Assembly: GCF_028858725.1 (NCBI RefSeq)
Contig: NC_084768.1
Span: 3,579,853 to 3,643,852 of the forward strand
Source of the DNA: Colius striatus
Taxonomy: Eukaryota > Chordata > Aves > Coliiformes > Coliidae
Length of the DNA: 64,000 bases
Direction of reading: 5' to 3'
Positions 1 through 30,805 of the stretch are shown here, in pieces; positions within the stretch are counted from its first letter, which is position 1, and each line of letters begins with the position of its first letter. The translations under genes and the position numbers were made by a program. The notes beneath the pieces were generated by a model that did no database searches, was not told where the DNA came from, and was given only the letters and a program-made list of their open reading frames with translations.

Positions 1-954
1 CCTCCTATTTGGAAGTTACTAGCAGTCTTCCAATTGAACTGTTTCTCTGAGCCTTTCCCAGCCTCCTGCACTCGTATTTTCCAGGTTATCAAAACCATAG
101 TGCAGACAGCAGAAAGCCCTGGATGGAAGCAATGGTTACACCTGGGGTGGTGTGGGCAGGCTGAGAACACCCCGTGCAGATGGACCTCGAAGTGAACACG
201 TGCCCAGTGCCTGAGCCCCTTGGAAATGCTTTCACTCCAGCTTTTCAATGTCCCCTTTACTCTGCAGTGGTTTTTACCAGGATGTTACTATTGCATGGGG
301 AAAACTCAGGGCTGTGAATGAGGACAGGGTCAACCAACAGACACACTAGTTACACAGTGATCTGAAAAGGTCAGTAACAAGTACAAGTAGAATCCAAGTC
401 CTTTGCCTTTGTCCAAGGAAGAAGAAATGTAATCCTAATCTAAATGACCCATCCATCTCCCTCTCCAGACAGTTCTCTTCATCCCATGGGAGGCTTCCAA
501 ACCCCTCCATTTTTACTGTGCCCTGATGTAGCTCTCCTGGAGACCTCCTTTCATTGCCATCATCACTGTGGATGGCAATATTTGGAAATCCTTTGTGTGC
601 AATGTGAGGATGTTTCCTCCTGTCTCTTAAGAAGAGGCCAATTGCTTTACTCATCCCTCTCAATCCTCTTCTCAGTAAAACAGGTAAGGTAGTGTCTGGT
701 TACTGAAATTCATGTCATTTTAGGTCAAATGTTAGGTCAAACAGCATGTCCTGACAACTCTGCACCAGTGCCAGGGTGCAGCTTTCCAGTGACCACACAA
801 CATTACTCTGTCATACACTACCTGCAGAGCAGCTCTGGAAAACAGTTTAAAGAAAAGGCATGAAAGAGACTTCTGAGTCAGTAAAAACTCCATTACAGCC
901 AGCAGTCCCAGGCAATAAAGGCAGTGGTGAATTTGCCAATTAATTTGTCCACAG
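1..954 (+). other. LEPR: LEPR intron, 3' end
   Basis: This is non-coding sequence upstream of the first LEPR exon in the window, ending in an ACAG acceptor. I looked for the preceding LEPR exon, which must end one base into a codon. A short open frame ending at a CAG/GTAAGG donor near 683 has the wrong phase for a join and no convincing similarity. I see no repeat here. Confidence 0.7.
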
Positions 955-20535
<19,581 letters not shown>

Positions 20536-21566
20536 AACTCCTAAGTCACCACACCAGAATGTGATGCTCTAGGTTCCAGGTGTTGATGCAGTCCCCTGTT
20601 TTTCCCTCTCCCAACTCCTTGCAGCAGCTCTCCTGTTCTGAAGCTGAGGAGCTGCTTCTGTACTGGAGCGCCAGGATCTTAGGAGGAAGAAACTCCCTTT
20701 CTTTACCAAATATTCAAACATGGGACTTTCTTTTGGAGATTTGGTTGTGTTCCAAACCTGGCACCAAATTCTCTGTCAGGGACATAGATTGAAGTAGGTC
20801 TGGGGAGTGGGGTTTGGGAGGGGAAAGCTTGAGAGTGTCGTTTCCCTGGGAAGGGCTGGGGAACCTGAGCCCACCTGGATGTGGCACAGCCACTGGGCAC
20901 TGGAGAAAGCTGCCAGTGGGGTGAATGGATGCACTTACACATACCAAATATCTTTGTTAGACTCCTTGTATTTTTTTTCCTCCAAGATCCTGGTTGATTT
21001 GTGGCTTGCCTGATGTCTGTGTTCCAGGGGGCCTGTGAACACACAGGCGATGCCCATGGAAATGTGGTCAGAATGCTGCATTGCACTTGTTGAAAGGGAG
21101 GCCCTGACCAAGGATGGCAAACTTGTCATGGGATCTCTTTTAAAGTAAACTAAAACTACTCATCAGTAGCACCAAAGAGCTGTAAAAGACACTGTGGTGT
21201 CAGAGACAGGTACCTCAGTGTGTGAAACACTCCCTGAGGAAGCAACAGCTGCAGTGGCTAAGGACTCCCAGTGCTGCAAGAACAAGAGGAGAATCTAAAT
21301 TGGTGTGGGTACATTACTTGGTGGGGTGTTACTCAGCTGAAATAAGGTGCTTTAAAGCAAAATCTCTGCTTTTTTTTTGTTGAGCTTGAGGTTCTGGTAC
21401 AAATGGCCCTGCTCTTAGGCTGCCATCTCTTCCAAAGCCCTTTGTCGAGAGCCAGGCAGCAGTGGGATCCTGGGGGTTGAGTCTGGCTGCCCCTGGAGAA
21501 GGTTGGTTTGCCTTCAGGAGGGCAGGAAAATTTGTTCTTGCATCTCTCTCTCTCTCACACACTCAC

Positions 21567-21675
21567 ACAGAGGATCTTAAGGGTGGGAAGAGACCTTGAA
21601 AGATCATCCAATCCACTTCCCCTGCCAGAGCAGGACCACCTAGAGTAGGTCACACAGCAACTCGTCCAGGTTTGC
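21567..21675 (-). repeat. Old CR1 fragment
   Basis: This is a diverged CR1 3' end read on the - strand ('gggtgggaagagaccttg', 'caccta..gtaggtcacacag'). It is clearly more diverged than the CR1 copies inside the LEPR introns. A short CT/CA run precedes it. Confidence 0.75.
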
Positions 21676-22301
21676 TGGGCTGTGCAGGTAGAGGCCCACA
21701 CTTATTTGCCAGACAAATACCTTTTTTTCTACTTCCTAGTTAGTAAATATTTTTGTATAGGTGCCTTTTCAAAGAACTCCTTTGAGGAGCTGAGAAAGAT
21801 GAATATATCATGTGTCCCAAAGCTAAAATTCTGTATGACTCCTGTAGGCAATTAAAAACCAAAGGGCAAAACCCAGCAACAGCAGTCAGTGCTGGGAGAG
21901 CATTTTTATCACTTGAGCACCTGTGATAAGAAAGCCTACAGAGCAAAAAGGACCAAAGCACATCTTTATCTGCACTTTCACCACAAGCTTTAAAACCCCA
22001 CTGCTTTCTCTCAAGCTGCTAACCTGGCCCTGGCTGGGGAAATCTTTGTTTCTGGATGTTGAATATGACATAAACCTAATGTTTTGTTTCACAAATGTTC
22101 TGTAGGGCAGGGAGGGGAATTAAAACATATGTTGTGGTAGTAAGCAGGAGACACTGTGGCTTGGTAATGCGACTGGAGCCTGTGGGGACAAAGTTGAAGG
22201 TTCCTAGAGGGCTCCAGGAGTGAAGGTGGGCTTGGCACATGGGTGGATGCTAAAGCAAGTTCACCCGAGAAGAGAAACTCCCTCCTGTGGGCACGTTTGT
22301 G

Positions 22302-22307
22302 AATAAA
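22302..22307 (+). terminator. LEPR: Candidate LEPR poly(A) signal AATAAA
   Basis: This is the first AATAAA found by eye after the LEPR stop. It is followed within 30 bases by GT-rich sequence (GGTGAATGGGTGTTTG), as expected for a cleavage site near 22325. An ATTAAA at 22119-22124 is a weaker alternative. Confidence 0.5.
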
Positions 22308-22330
22308 ATGTTTCTAGTTGTTCCTGGTGA

Positions 22331-25300
22331 ATGGGTGTTTGCCTGAGGTTTCAGCCTCTTGCAGAAAAAGGAGTTTAAATGCAGGTCCCTGATGTGAATT
22401 CTGTGCAGAGGAGGGCTCCTGTTCCTTCAGTCTTCCTTCTGCTGGGGAAGGAGCAGGAGTTGGATTTGTCACAGCTTGAAGGAAACCCAGGGGTCCTGCT
22501 GCAGTCGTTTCCAACGTGCAACAAGGGAATGCTGAGATTTCCATGTGTGAGCCTGGGGTCAGATGCTGCTAGTCACAAAGCCTCAGGGGCAGCATCGTGT
22601 GTGGCTGCCACGATGGAGCCCTGTGCTGCAGGCACACAGCCCTGGGAACAGGGAAAGCACTCGCAAAAAGCCTTTCCTTTCAAGAAGAGCCAAACTGGAA
22701 ACGGGCAGTGCCCTCCTAGCTGGAGAGCCCTGGGTTTTGGCAGGTATCATTCTGGTCTCTAATTATCCTAAACAAAAGGCAAGTGAATTGTCTTCTGGAG
22801 GCTCTAATTAATTACTCCCCATCAGGAGCTCCTTATGCAAGAGCTGTCATCAGCAGTGCTGGGAAAGGCACTGAGAAACTCTCACCGGGAGATGTGAAAA
22901 TCAGCCTTGATGGCTTGTGAAATAGCCCGGTGTCCTGCTGCTCGGGAATGAATGGCAAAACAAACCATGAAGAGGGATGGAGGGAAGGAGATCCTGAGGG
23001 GGGCTTTGAACGGTGATGAAAAGCCACGGACAGGAAGATCTCTGGGCTGCCCTATGTAAAGGTCACAGCAGCACACCTCCGTGTGCGTTTCAGCTGTAAT
23101 TAGTGCCTGGTATTGCCTTTCTCACCTCCTGCAACACACCACACCTCCTCACCTACTCCTAGATGGGCCCTTTATGAATGCAAATGAAGCTCATCTGTGA
23201 TCCCTGAAAACTGCTTGTAGAACATCCATTTAATGTCTTTAAACCTGAGCACAGCATAAAGGACAGAGATGCCAAACTTTCTGCTGCTGCTTTTACAGAG
23301 CTGCTTCTCAGCAGAGAAACTCATGTCTATATGGAAACCAGGGGGTTATCAGCTGTGGCACTTCGTGGGGGAGAAGGGATGTGATGGGACAGCCAAGGAA
23401 CAGACTTGCTGCTGATTGTCCCAAATCTGAGCTGCAAGGCAAGGCCAAGCAACTGATACATAGATGGGCAGGAGACACAGCGCAGGCTGCAACTTGTGCT
23501 GGAAAGAAACACTCAGAGGCTTATTTAATGATGATTAAAGATCTGGGACAGAAGAGCCTGGCAGTGAAATCTTCATTTAATCTTCTGGCTGCCTAATGTC
23601 AAAAGTGAGTTGAGAGCCCTGCTGCTGCTCTGCTGGAACAGCTTGCCATCCCTCTGCTTTCCACTGGCTGCCCATCAAAACACCCTCCTGCTTTTCCCAC
23701 CCCTCTCTTTGCCACAGCCTCCAGGGACTTGTAGAGAGCAAGAAAGGCCTCGGTAAGATCAGGAGGACTTGCTCAGGCTTGCTGGCTGTGCTGACACACA
23801 GCAGTCCCCCAGAAGGCAGCTGGGCTACAAGGGCTGATGTTGCTGTCAAATACTGCGTGTCCACACAGTCCTTCTGCCAGGGGCTGTGGGTTAGGGAGGA
23901 CTCTCTGAGTTTGGGGGTGGGTGGGGAGTGTGTGTGTGTGTGTGTAGAGGCAATAGCAAGAAGATCTTGTATTGCAGACCAAGCTGGATATGAGCTGCAG
24001 AAAAGGAGTGAAGGAAACCACCTTGTAAAGATAGCCATGGGTGCTGGCTGGCTGCATGTAGCACTAAGCAAGCCAGAGTCCATGGGTGCAGCAGACAGCT
24101 ACAGCTCTTGTGACCCACTTACAAGATACAGTGCCATGGCAAAGGAAGAGCAGAAGGTCGTCTCAAATCATTGAAAGCCTGTGATTCATAAGGACAGTGA
24201 TGTCATCAGTCATGATGAACAACTGGAAAAAGGGACAGGAAGCATGGGAGTGCTGAGAACCAACACCAAGGGACATCATCCTGCTGCTGAATTTATCTCT
24301 GGAAGGACACTGCAACATACAAATCCAATTATAGTCCTTAACAGGCAGTTTGGAGCCATCAGTTCCTCAGGGCTGATCAAAACACAGCAAGAGCTGAAGG
24401 AAAGAGGTGTGAAATGGTAGGGACATGCTAGCTAGAGACCTTAAGGACTTCCAAGAAAAACTGTCACACACCAGTTCCCAGAGATTTGTCTGGACTCAGA
24501 CCTGCAGATGGAGACCAGGAAAGTCTGTGCCAGAAGTGCTCCTTTCATTATATGCAGCAGTGTGAAAAATGGGCTGAGGCTGCTGTACCTGCTACATGCT
24601 CACAACAGAGTGACCCTGATGAGGTTGCTGCCAGCAAAAGAGAGAAAATCACTCTGTGAGGCGTGGGCATGAGTGAGAAGTGGGAAGGAGGGCCCTGAGT
24701 AGCCTCACCTGGAACCTCTACTCACACCCCTGGCCTGGCCTCTATTTAAGCTCAGCCCTGGGTCTTCCTCCTTACCTGAGTTGTGCAGGAGGAGCTCTTA
24801 TTGGTACAGCACATTGCCATTGAGGCTTGGGAACCTGCCTGGAGGAATGGTGAGGTAGCAAGGTCCGTGTTGGAGCACAACAGGCATAAATCATGTGATG
24901 TACAATAGCTGGGTCTTTTTTTAGCTCCTTTAAAATGATTTCTCCTAAGCAGCTGTTAGGAAATGGTATGCAGAATAAATTATTTGGATGAGCCTCTCTC
25001 CAGCTTGGGTTGGTGACCTGCAAATATCCTGCCAGAAAAACTCCTGCATGAACAGAACCATGGAATAACAGGGTGGGAAGAGGCCTCTGGAGATTTAATC
25101 CTACCCCCTGCTCGATGTAGGGTCAGCTAGGGCAGGACTCTGCCCACAGGACTGTGCCCAGGGTGGGGGCTTGGTAGCTGAACAAGTTTAAGGTATCATT
25201 TTGCAAAAGCATTCTTTTCCTCTGTGAAGAATTGCTTGTGCAGGAACCATCACTTGGGATTTCCACATCTGATGTGGGAAGAGAAGGGCCCACGGAGGGA

Positions 25301-28300
25301 ACGTTACTGATGCTTGTGGTTGTGACTCTCCCTTAAGGATAAATCATCTTGAGTTATGTGTTCACATTAGTGTTGAGCTTTTAATATTTGTTTTAGAGGA
25401 AACCTATTTTCCTACTCCTTGTAATATTAATGCTTCATTAAATTAAGTGGCTGGATTCCTGGCACCTTCCAAAACTCACACAGCTTTAATGTCAAGGCTA
25501 GATCCATTCATTAGATGGAACTTTAGCTGCTTTCCTCACAAAACACAAGGACCTTCCAGCCTGAGCTGTTATGCAAGACCAGAGCTGAAAGATATTGTTA
25601 GTGGCTATTTTTTTTCACAGAATTCATCACCATCTAGAGCAGCCCTCCCTCCTACAGTTCTATAAACCAGGCTGGCTGCAGCAGCGCTTGGGTTTTGGGC
25701 TGGCAGCCAGGGAGCCCTCGCTGGGAGGATTAGAATTATTCACCAGCAGGTTTCTCTGCGAGTGTCAGCTGTGACCCTGACCACCACTTTCCACTTTGAC
25801 TCTCTCAGGGATTTAGATATTCATAAAAGGCTGGGTGGAATGAATCAGCTCTGTGTCTGACAGCCTTGTCAATTAAAGCTGGGTGGCTGAGGGGGAGGAA
25901 GAGGAGCGAAGTGCAGGCACTGATGGGCTCAGGCAGAAAGGCTATGGGGAAGCTGCAGCACACTCCCCAAGCTGCTTCCCTCATCAAGACCTTGAAAGGA
26001 ACAGTCTTGGCCTGTCCTGCCTTCTAAAATCAGTCCCTTGGGGCAGGGGCTAAGGTAGTATCTTCTGGTCCTCTTAAGCAAGCTGTCAGACCTTGAACTG
26101 AACAATGGGAGCACTCAGCTCTCTCAAATAACCCACTTTCCTGCTGATAATTTTTCTGCTGTTACTACACATTTTACAGGGCAACCAGTGCTTCCCAGCT
26201 TATGTCTGTGAGGATGCCCCAGGGCTAAGAATTCCCCTGATGCCCAGCCTCCCTTTTGGAGCCCAGGCTATAGAGACAAATGGGATTGTGAGCTCTCCCA
26301 GCACGTGCTGTAATGTGACTTCACTGAAATGCTGTTGGCTTGGACCAAAACATTCTGGGTCTCAAACTTTTTTTCCCCTGAAGGAGGAATCATCCATGGA
26401 ATTGCCCTCGTTGGCTTTAGACTATGACAAAGCCTCTCATGCCACTGCTGCTGCTTCCCATCCCCTGACACACTGATGGCTGCAGGCTACACCTGCACAC
26501 TGGTTTGTAGGGAGAGGTTCCTGCGGTTGCAGCCCATCCCTGGCTTTGTGTCAGGGCTGCATACAAGAAGGTTGTGTTTCAAAACCACAGCAGCTTAGAT
26601 TTTAGAGTTAATAAAGTGAGGTTCAGTGGTTTAGTAAGCTACTGCCCTCTGCACAGGCAGAGGCAGCTGATCCCTTCTAGGAAAATCAGTCTGTTGGGTG
26701 GCAGGGCTGCCTGGGCTGCTGAGTTTGTCTGTTTACAGGCATGGTTTGGGAATTGGTGGTGGTCTCCTCCACTGGTGAGAGTGACAAGACTTATTAACAC
26801 CTCCCAAATGAACTTTGGAAGGGACAGGAGGTGCATCCTTCACAGCACAGCTGACTTGCATGCATTTCTCACTATTACGCTTCTAATACTATCAGGAAGC
26901 TAAGGAAGAGAGGAGAGCCTGCCTTGTACCTTGTCCCTCTTTGCTCACTTTGTCTTCTTGCAGCTGCTGAAAGCAAAAGCAGCAGGTTTTTTTGTCCCCT
27001 GGTATTAAATGTGGTGGGTAAATTTCTCTGCCTGGTCACAGGAGCACAGGCAGCAGCTGTTATATCCCACTGAATTCCCCTTTATTTGATACACATGAGC
27101 TTCTTCAGATGCAGTGGAAGGGCAGAGATGGCAGCAAAACCATCCACAAATCCTGCCAGTGAATGAATTCATTGACATCTTACAGCATTCCTTCCCCTTT
27201 TCCCACACTATATTATTAATACTCTTAATTAATTAACACCCTGCCAGTCTGCAGTCTCCCATCAGCTTTCACCTGAATTCCTCCTGGTACCAAGACCTCT
27301 ATAGAAGAGAGGTGGTGACAAAGCCATTTGGATTACAAGCGGAGGGCATGGATAGAAGAAGACATGTAGGGGGAGGTTCTGGCCATCTTCTCTGCTTGAT
27401 GTTGGCAGCACTGAGAAATCTCCTGATCCTCTTTGAAGAGAGGAGTTGGGGGGTGGGGTATGTGTGGAAAGAAACCAAGAAAACAATTCCCCAGAAGACT
27501 GTGCAAAATACCACAAACTGGGGACCAGCTTCTTGGGGGAAGTTCTGGGGCTGTGCTGCCTGCCAGGGGAGCAGTGGAGGGCACAGGAACCAGGAGCCTT
27601 TCTGCCAGTGGTGTCCTTCATGGTGAACTCCAGATAGGTAACCAGCAGAGGGATGGGGAAGGGAAGGAATTTTCCCTCAGAGGTAGAATCGTTTTCCTTT
27701 TGGCAGTGGAGAGTGAGGGCTGTGCTCCCCTTCACTTCCCCTTCTTTTTAGCATCGCTGATATCAGCCATCCTCATTCAGAGCACATTTGCTTTTACTCC
27801 TTTTCTATTTTAATAGGAAACAGATCTTCTTTTTGCTGTTTTGACAGTACCTCAGCAAAGCCATTTGTTCTCTCCTGCACAAACTCTGCTACCACACTTA
27901 TCACCAGAGTATCTGGGTGCATTAAGCAACATGACTAACATCTGCCAGGTTAAGTTTTTTTCTTTGTCTCCTCAGGGAAAAAACCCAACTGGATGCCATA
28001 GTGACCTATTTTGCTAAGTGGGACTCTCCCCCCCCATCCCCTTTTATGTGTCCATTGCCCTGGGTTCTTTTGTTATCATAGCAAAAGCTCCAGAAATGTA
28101 CCCTGCACATGGAGCAAAAACTAGTGACACATTAGTGATATTTACTTCTTGGTTCACTCCATATCCTCAGATTTGATCCCCAGACAGTTCTACTTTCTGG
28201 CTGCAAAGCCATATTGGCCCTCCACTGACCAGCAGTAATGGAGGTGTCAGCAGTACTCTTCATCCTCCTGGGCAGCCTTTTGGCTGTGGGAGCTTGCAGC

Positions 28301-29860
28301 AGAGAGGATTAGGGAGGTGAGAACTCTGCCCTTGATTTTGATCTTACAGGGAACTTTCTTGAGAACCTGAGTAGAGTCCAGGATGGTACCAGTGCTGCTG
28401 GCCACACTTCTCTTGAATGGTAAGAATTTACCTGGAGATGATGAAAAGCATTACTCAGATTGGTAGGTGAGAGTCCAGTGTCAACAATGCATCCAAAAAT
28501 AGACCCCAGTTACTGCCTGAACTGACTGCTTGTGCACCATCTCTACATTGCTGGCACTTGAGTGTTTACTGTCAGATGGCTGCTCCTGACTGGGATGGCA
28601 CTTTGTAAGGGGAAGGTCCAGCACGAGAGGAATGTGGTCCCATTCCTGTGAGGTGAGTGTCCCCTTCAGGAAGCCTTGTAGCGTGCTATCTTGGCAGTTC
28701 CTGTATGGAAGGCAGTGGGAACCCAGGGTTAGAAGTTTCAGCATGAAGTGACTCTGGAGAGGGAGAACAGATGCCTCCCTCCTACCTACTGAGAGGAGGA
28801 GACCAATTCATCACTGCCAGTAAAACTGCTTCATGGCTGTGCCTCGATTTGTGGCATCACAAACAGTGAGTTTAACCCTTAAAGGTTTCATAGGGAATGC
28901 ATTTCACTTCTCTGTTCAGGACTCTGAGCTTTTGGGACCTCGAGAGAGTTCTTTAAGCCATTTAAATGTTGCCCCTCAACTTTGAAGACTAGAATTTCCC
29001 TCTTTTAAAACATGAACCGAGTTCATTACTCCAGAAACTTGGCCTTTGATAAAGATATCAAACACCCAAGGACCTCGAATCACTGTTAGCATCAAACAAT
29101 AATAACGAAACCATATCCAAATGAGTTCTCCTTATCTTCCACATCGTGGGTGTTTGGGGATGGTGTGACCAGCCAGCAGCTTTAGTACACCCATGTGAGA
29201 TACTTTGCTGTTGCACCTCTGAGGTAAGCAGCTGCTGATTTGGAGCTTGGCCAGGCTGTGCCAGCACAGCTTCCCACACATGTACAGAGGGGAAGCTTAA
29301 AGGTCCAACACAACTGTCACTGGACTCCAAGCACTGACTTCTATGGAAGCTGGGATGGCCCCTTAGCAAGGAATTCTATGTGTGCCCAACTGATTTTAGT
29401 GCTTTTGGTTTGAAAATCACTTTTAAACAGGCACAACGTGCTGAAATGCCACATCTGTGTGTAATTAAGCGGGAGCTAACAGGGAGTCTTCCTTTCTCCT
29501 TAGCAAAGGCAGGAGAGGGGAGAAAAGCTTCAGTTAAAACTGACTCGTTCTTCCTATGAACTTGGTCTAGATTCCCGTGGTATAATATTTTCTCCCATTG
29601 TTTTGTTAATCTCGGGTTTGGAAGGTTTCTTGACCTCTGTCCCACGTGAGGTGACGACTGTATTTCTAGAGAAGGATTTCTTCTTTAATTGGTGTGTCTT
29701 AAGGGTTCTGCTGCTGAAATAGAAGGAAAAGTCAGATTCTGTTCACTGCAGCCCGTGTATTCTTCCCGCATAACTGGTTGCTTTCACAACTGACAGGCAC
29801 GAAACAGATGTCTGACGGTTTCTGTGACGTTCCTTTGCCCCTTGGGACAAGTCAGGAGTC
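22331..29860. other. LEPR-PDE4B intergenic region
   Basis: These 7.5 kb lie between the probable LEPR end and the PDE4B CpG island. I see one old CR1 (25053-25163), a short TG run at 23929-23945 and no gene. All open frames are short and without recognisable similarity. Stretches near 22795-23160 and 25700-25890 are free of repeats and carry TAATTA-type motifs, so they may be regulatory. That cannot be shown from one sequence. Confidence 0.6.
25053..25163 (-). repeat. Old CR1 fragment
   Basis: This is a diverged CR1 3' end on the - strand ('gggtgggaagaggcctctggag', 'ccccctgctcgatgtagggt'). It differs strongly from the younger copies in the window. Confidence 0.7.
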
Positions 29861-30102
29861 GGACGCGGCTATCAGATCCTTTAAAAGTGTCCAGTTGTGC
29901 GATCTGTGCGCCCGCGCGTCCCAGGGCGCCGGCGGTGGCTGTGGCAGCCGCGGCTGAGCCGGCTCCGCGCCTCAGGCTGCCGGGTGCTGGAGGCAGCGCT
30001 TCCCGCGGCCGCTGCTCGGGCCGCTGTCCGCCCTGTGCATCGCAGAGCCCCGCAACGGTACGGGCTGCAGGAGCCCCGCAGAGCTGCTCCGGCTCAAGCC
30101 TC

Positions 30103-30188
30103 TGCTAAAGCAGGTCCCCCTCCACCAGGGCCCACGGGAACGTGTCCAGGCGGGTTTGGAAAGCTCCCGAGAAGGAGGCTCCATCTGC
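30103..30188 (-). repeat. CR1 relic inside the CpG island
   Basis: Read on the - strand, this resembles the CR1 3' region ('gaacgtgtccaggcgggttt', then 'gaaagctcccgagaaggagg'), which fits the usual 'gtgtccaggcgggttttgaa' and 'ctccagagaaggagactcc' blocks of CR1. It is old and diverged, with CG-rich changes. Confidence 0.6.
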
Positions 30189-30599
30189 AAGCACAGACTG
30201 GCGTTCGGGCTTTATCGCCGGGCGGTTTGCAGCAGACCGTCTCTCCAAGCTCCCCCTCTGCTCAGCGGGGCTGCTGGCCAAAGCCAGCTGAGCGAGGCCC
30301 AGGGGTACCGACGGCCACCGGCCCCGGAGGGCTGCAGCGGAGCCAGCCGCAGCGGCTGAGACACGGCGGCGGGCGGCGCTGGGCCCGCGCTCCCCGCCTC
30401 GGCTCCGGAGGCGCCCCCCGGCGCTGCCGCCCCCCCTCCCGGCGGCCGCGCCGGCTCCGCTGGGCCGCAGCGCCCACACCTGCAGCAAGGCCGGCCCGGC
30501 CCGGCCCGGCGCCGCCCCCGCGGGCGGGCGGAGGGGCAGGAAGCGGGGCGCCGAGGCGAGCCCGCCCCGCGCCCGCAGGGCACGGCGAGGAGGGAGCGC

Positions 30600-30805
30600 G
30601 GCGCGGCGCAGCCCAGCCGCCGGCGCAGCCCGGGCACGTTGGTGGCTCCGCTCGCTCCGCCGCGTTCAGCCGCCGCCCCGCTGCCATTGCCGGGAGAGCG
30701 ACGGAGCCGTGGAGCGCTGAGGAGCGGCAGCTGAGGGCGAAGCTGCGCCGCCGCGGGGACAGCGGCGGAGCCCTCCCGGAGACGGCGCCGGGGCCGCCGC
30801 CGGAG
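30600..30805 (+). other. PDE4B: Probable noncoding first exon of PDE4B1 (5' end uncertain)
   Basis: A strong donor, CCGGAG/GTAAGC, lies at 30805/30806 at the 3' side of the densest CpG part. Spliced to the acceptor at 57533, it would give a 5'UTR ahead of the ATG at 57599. The 5' border given is arbitrary because the start site is not known. Other donors in the island are possible. Confidence 0.4.

Larger units (their letters stand above)
20536..22330 (+). other. LEPR: LEPR 3'UTR (probable)
   Basis: This is sequence after the LEPR stop up to the first AATAAA, about 1.8 kb. It contains an old CR1 piece at 21567-21675. The end point is inferred from the poly(A) signal, and RNA could end earlier at the ATTAAA at 22119. 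Confidence 0.5.

Noticed and set aside
444-692. Possible further LEPR exon ending at a CAG/GTAAGG donor near 683
   Set aside because: The phase does not fit the next exon in the open frame, the fitting frame has a stop shortly upstream, and similarity to the expected LEPR segment is weak.
24640-24780. TATTTAAG near 24744 as a TATA box of an unknown gene or solo LTR
   Set aside because: No downstream gene, no terminal repeats and no target duplication could be found by eye.
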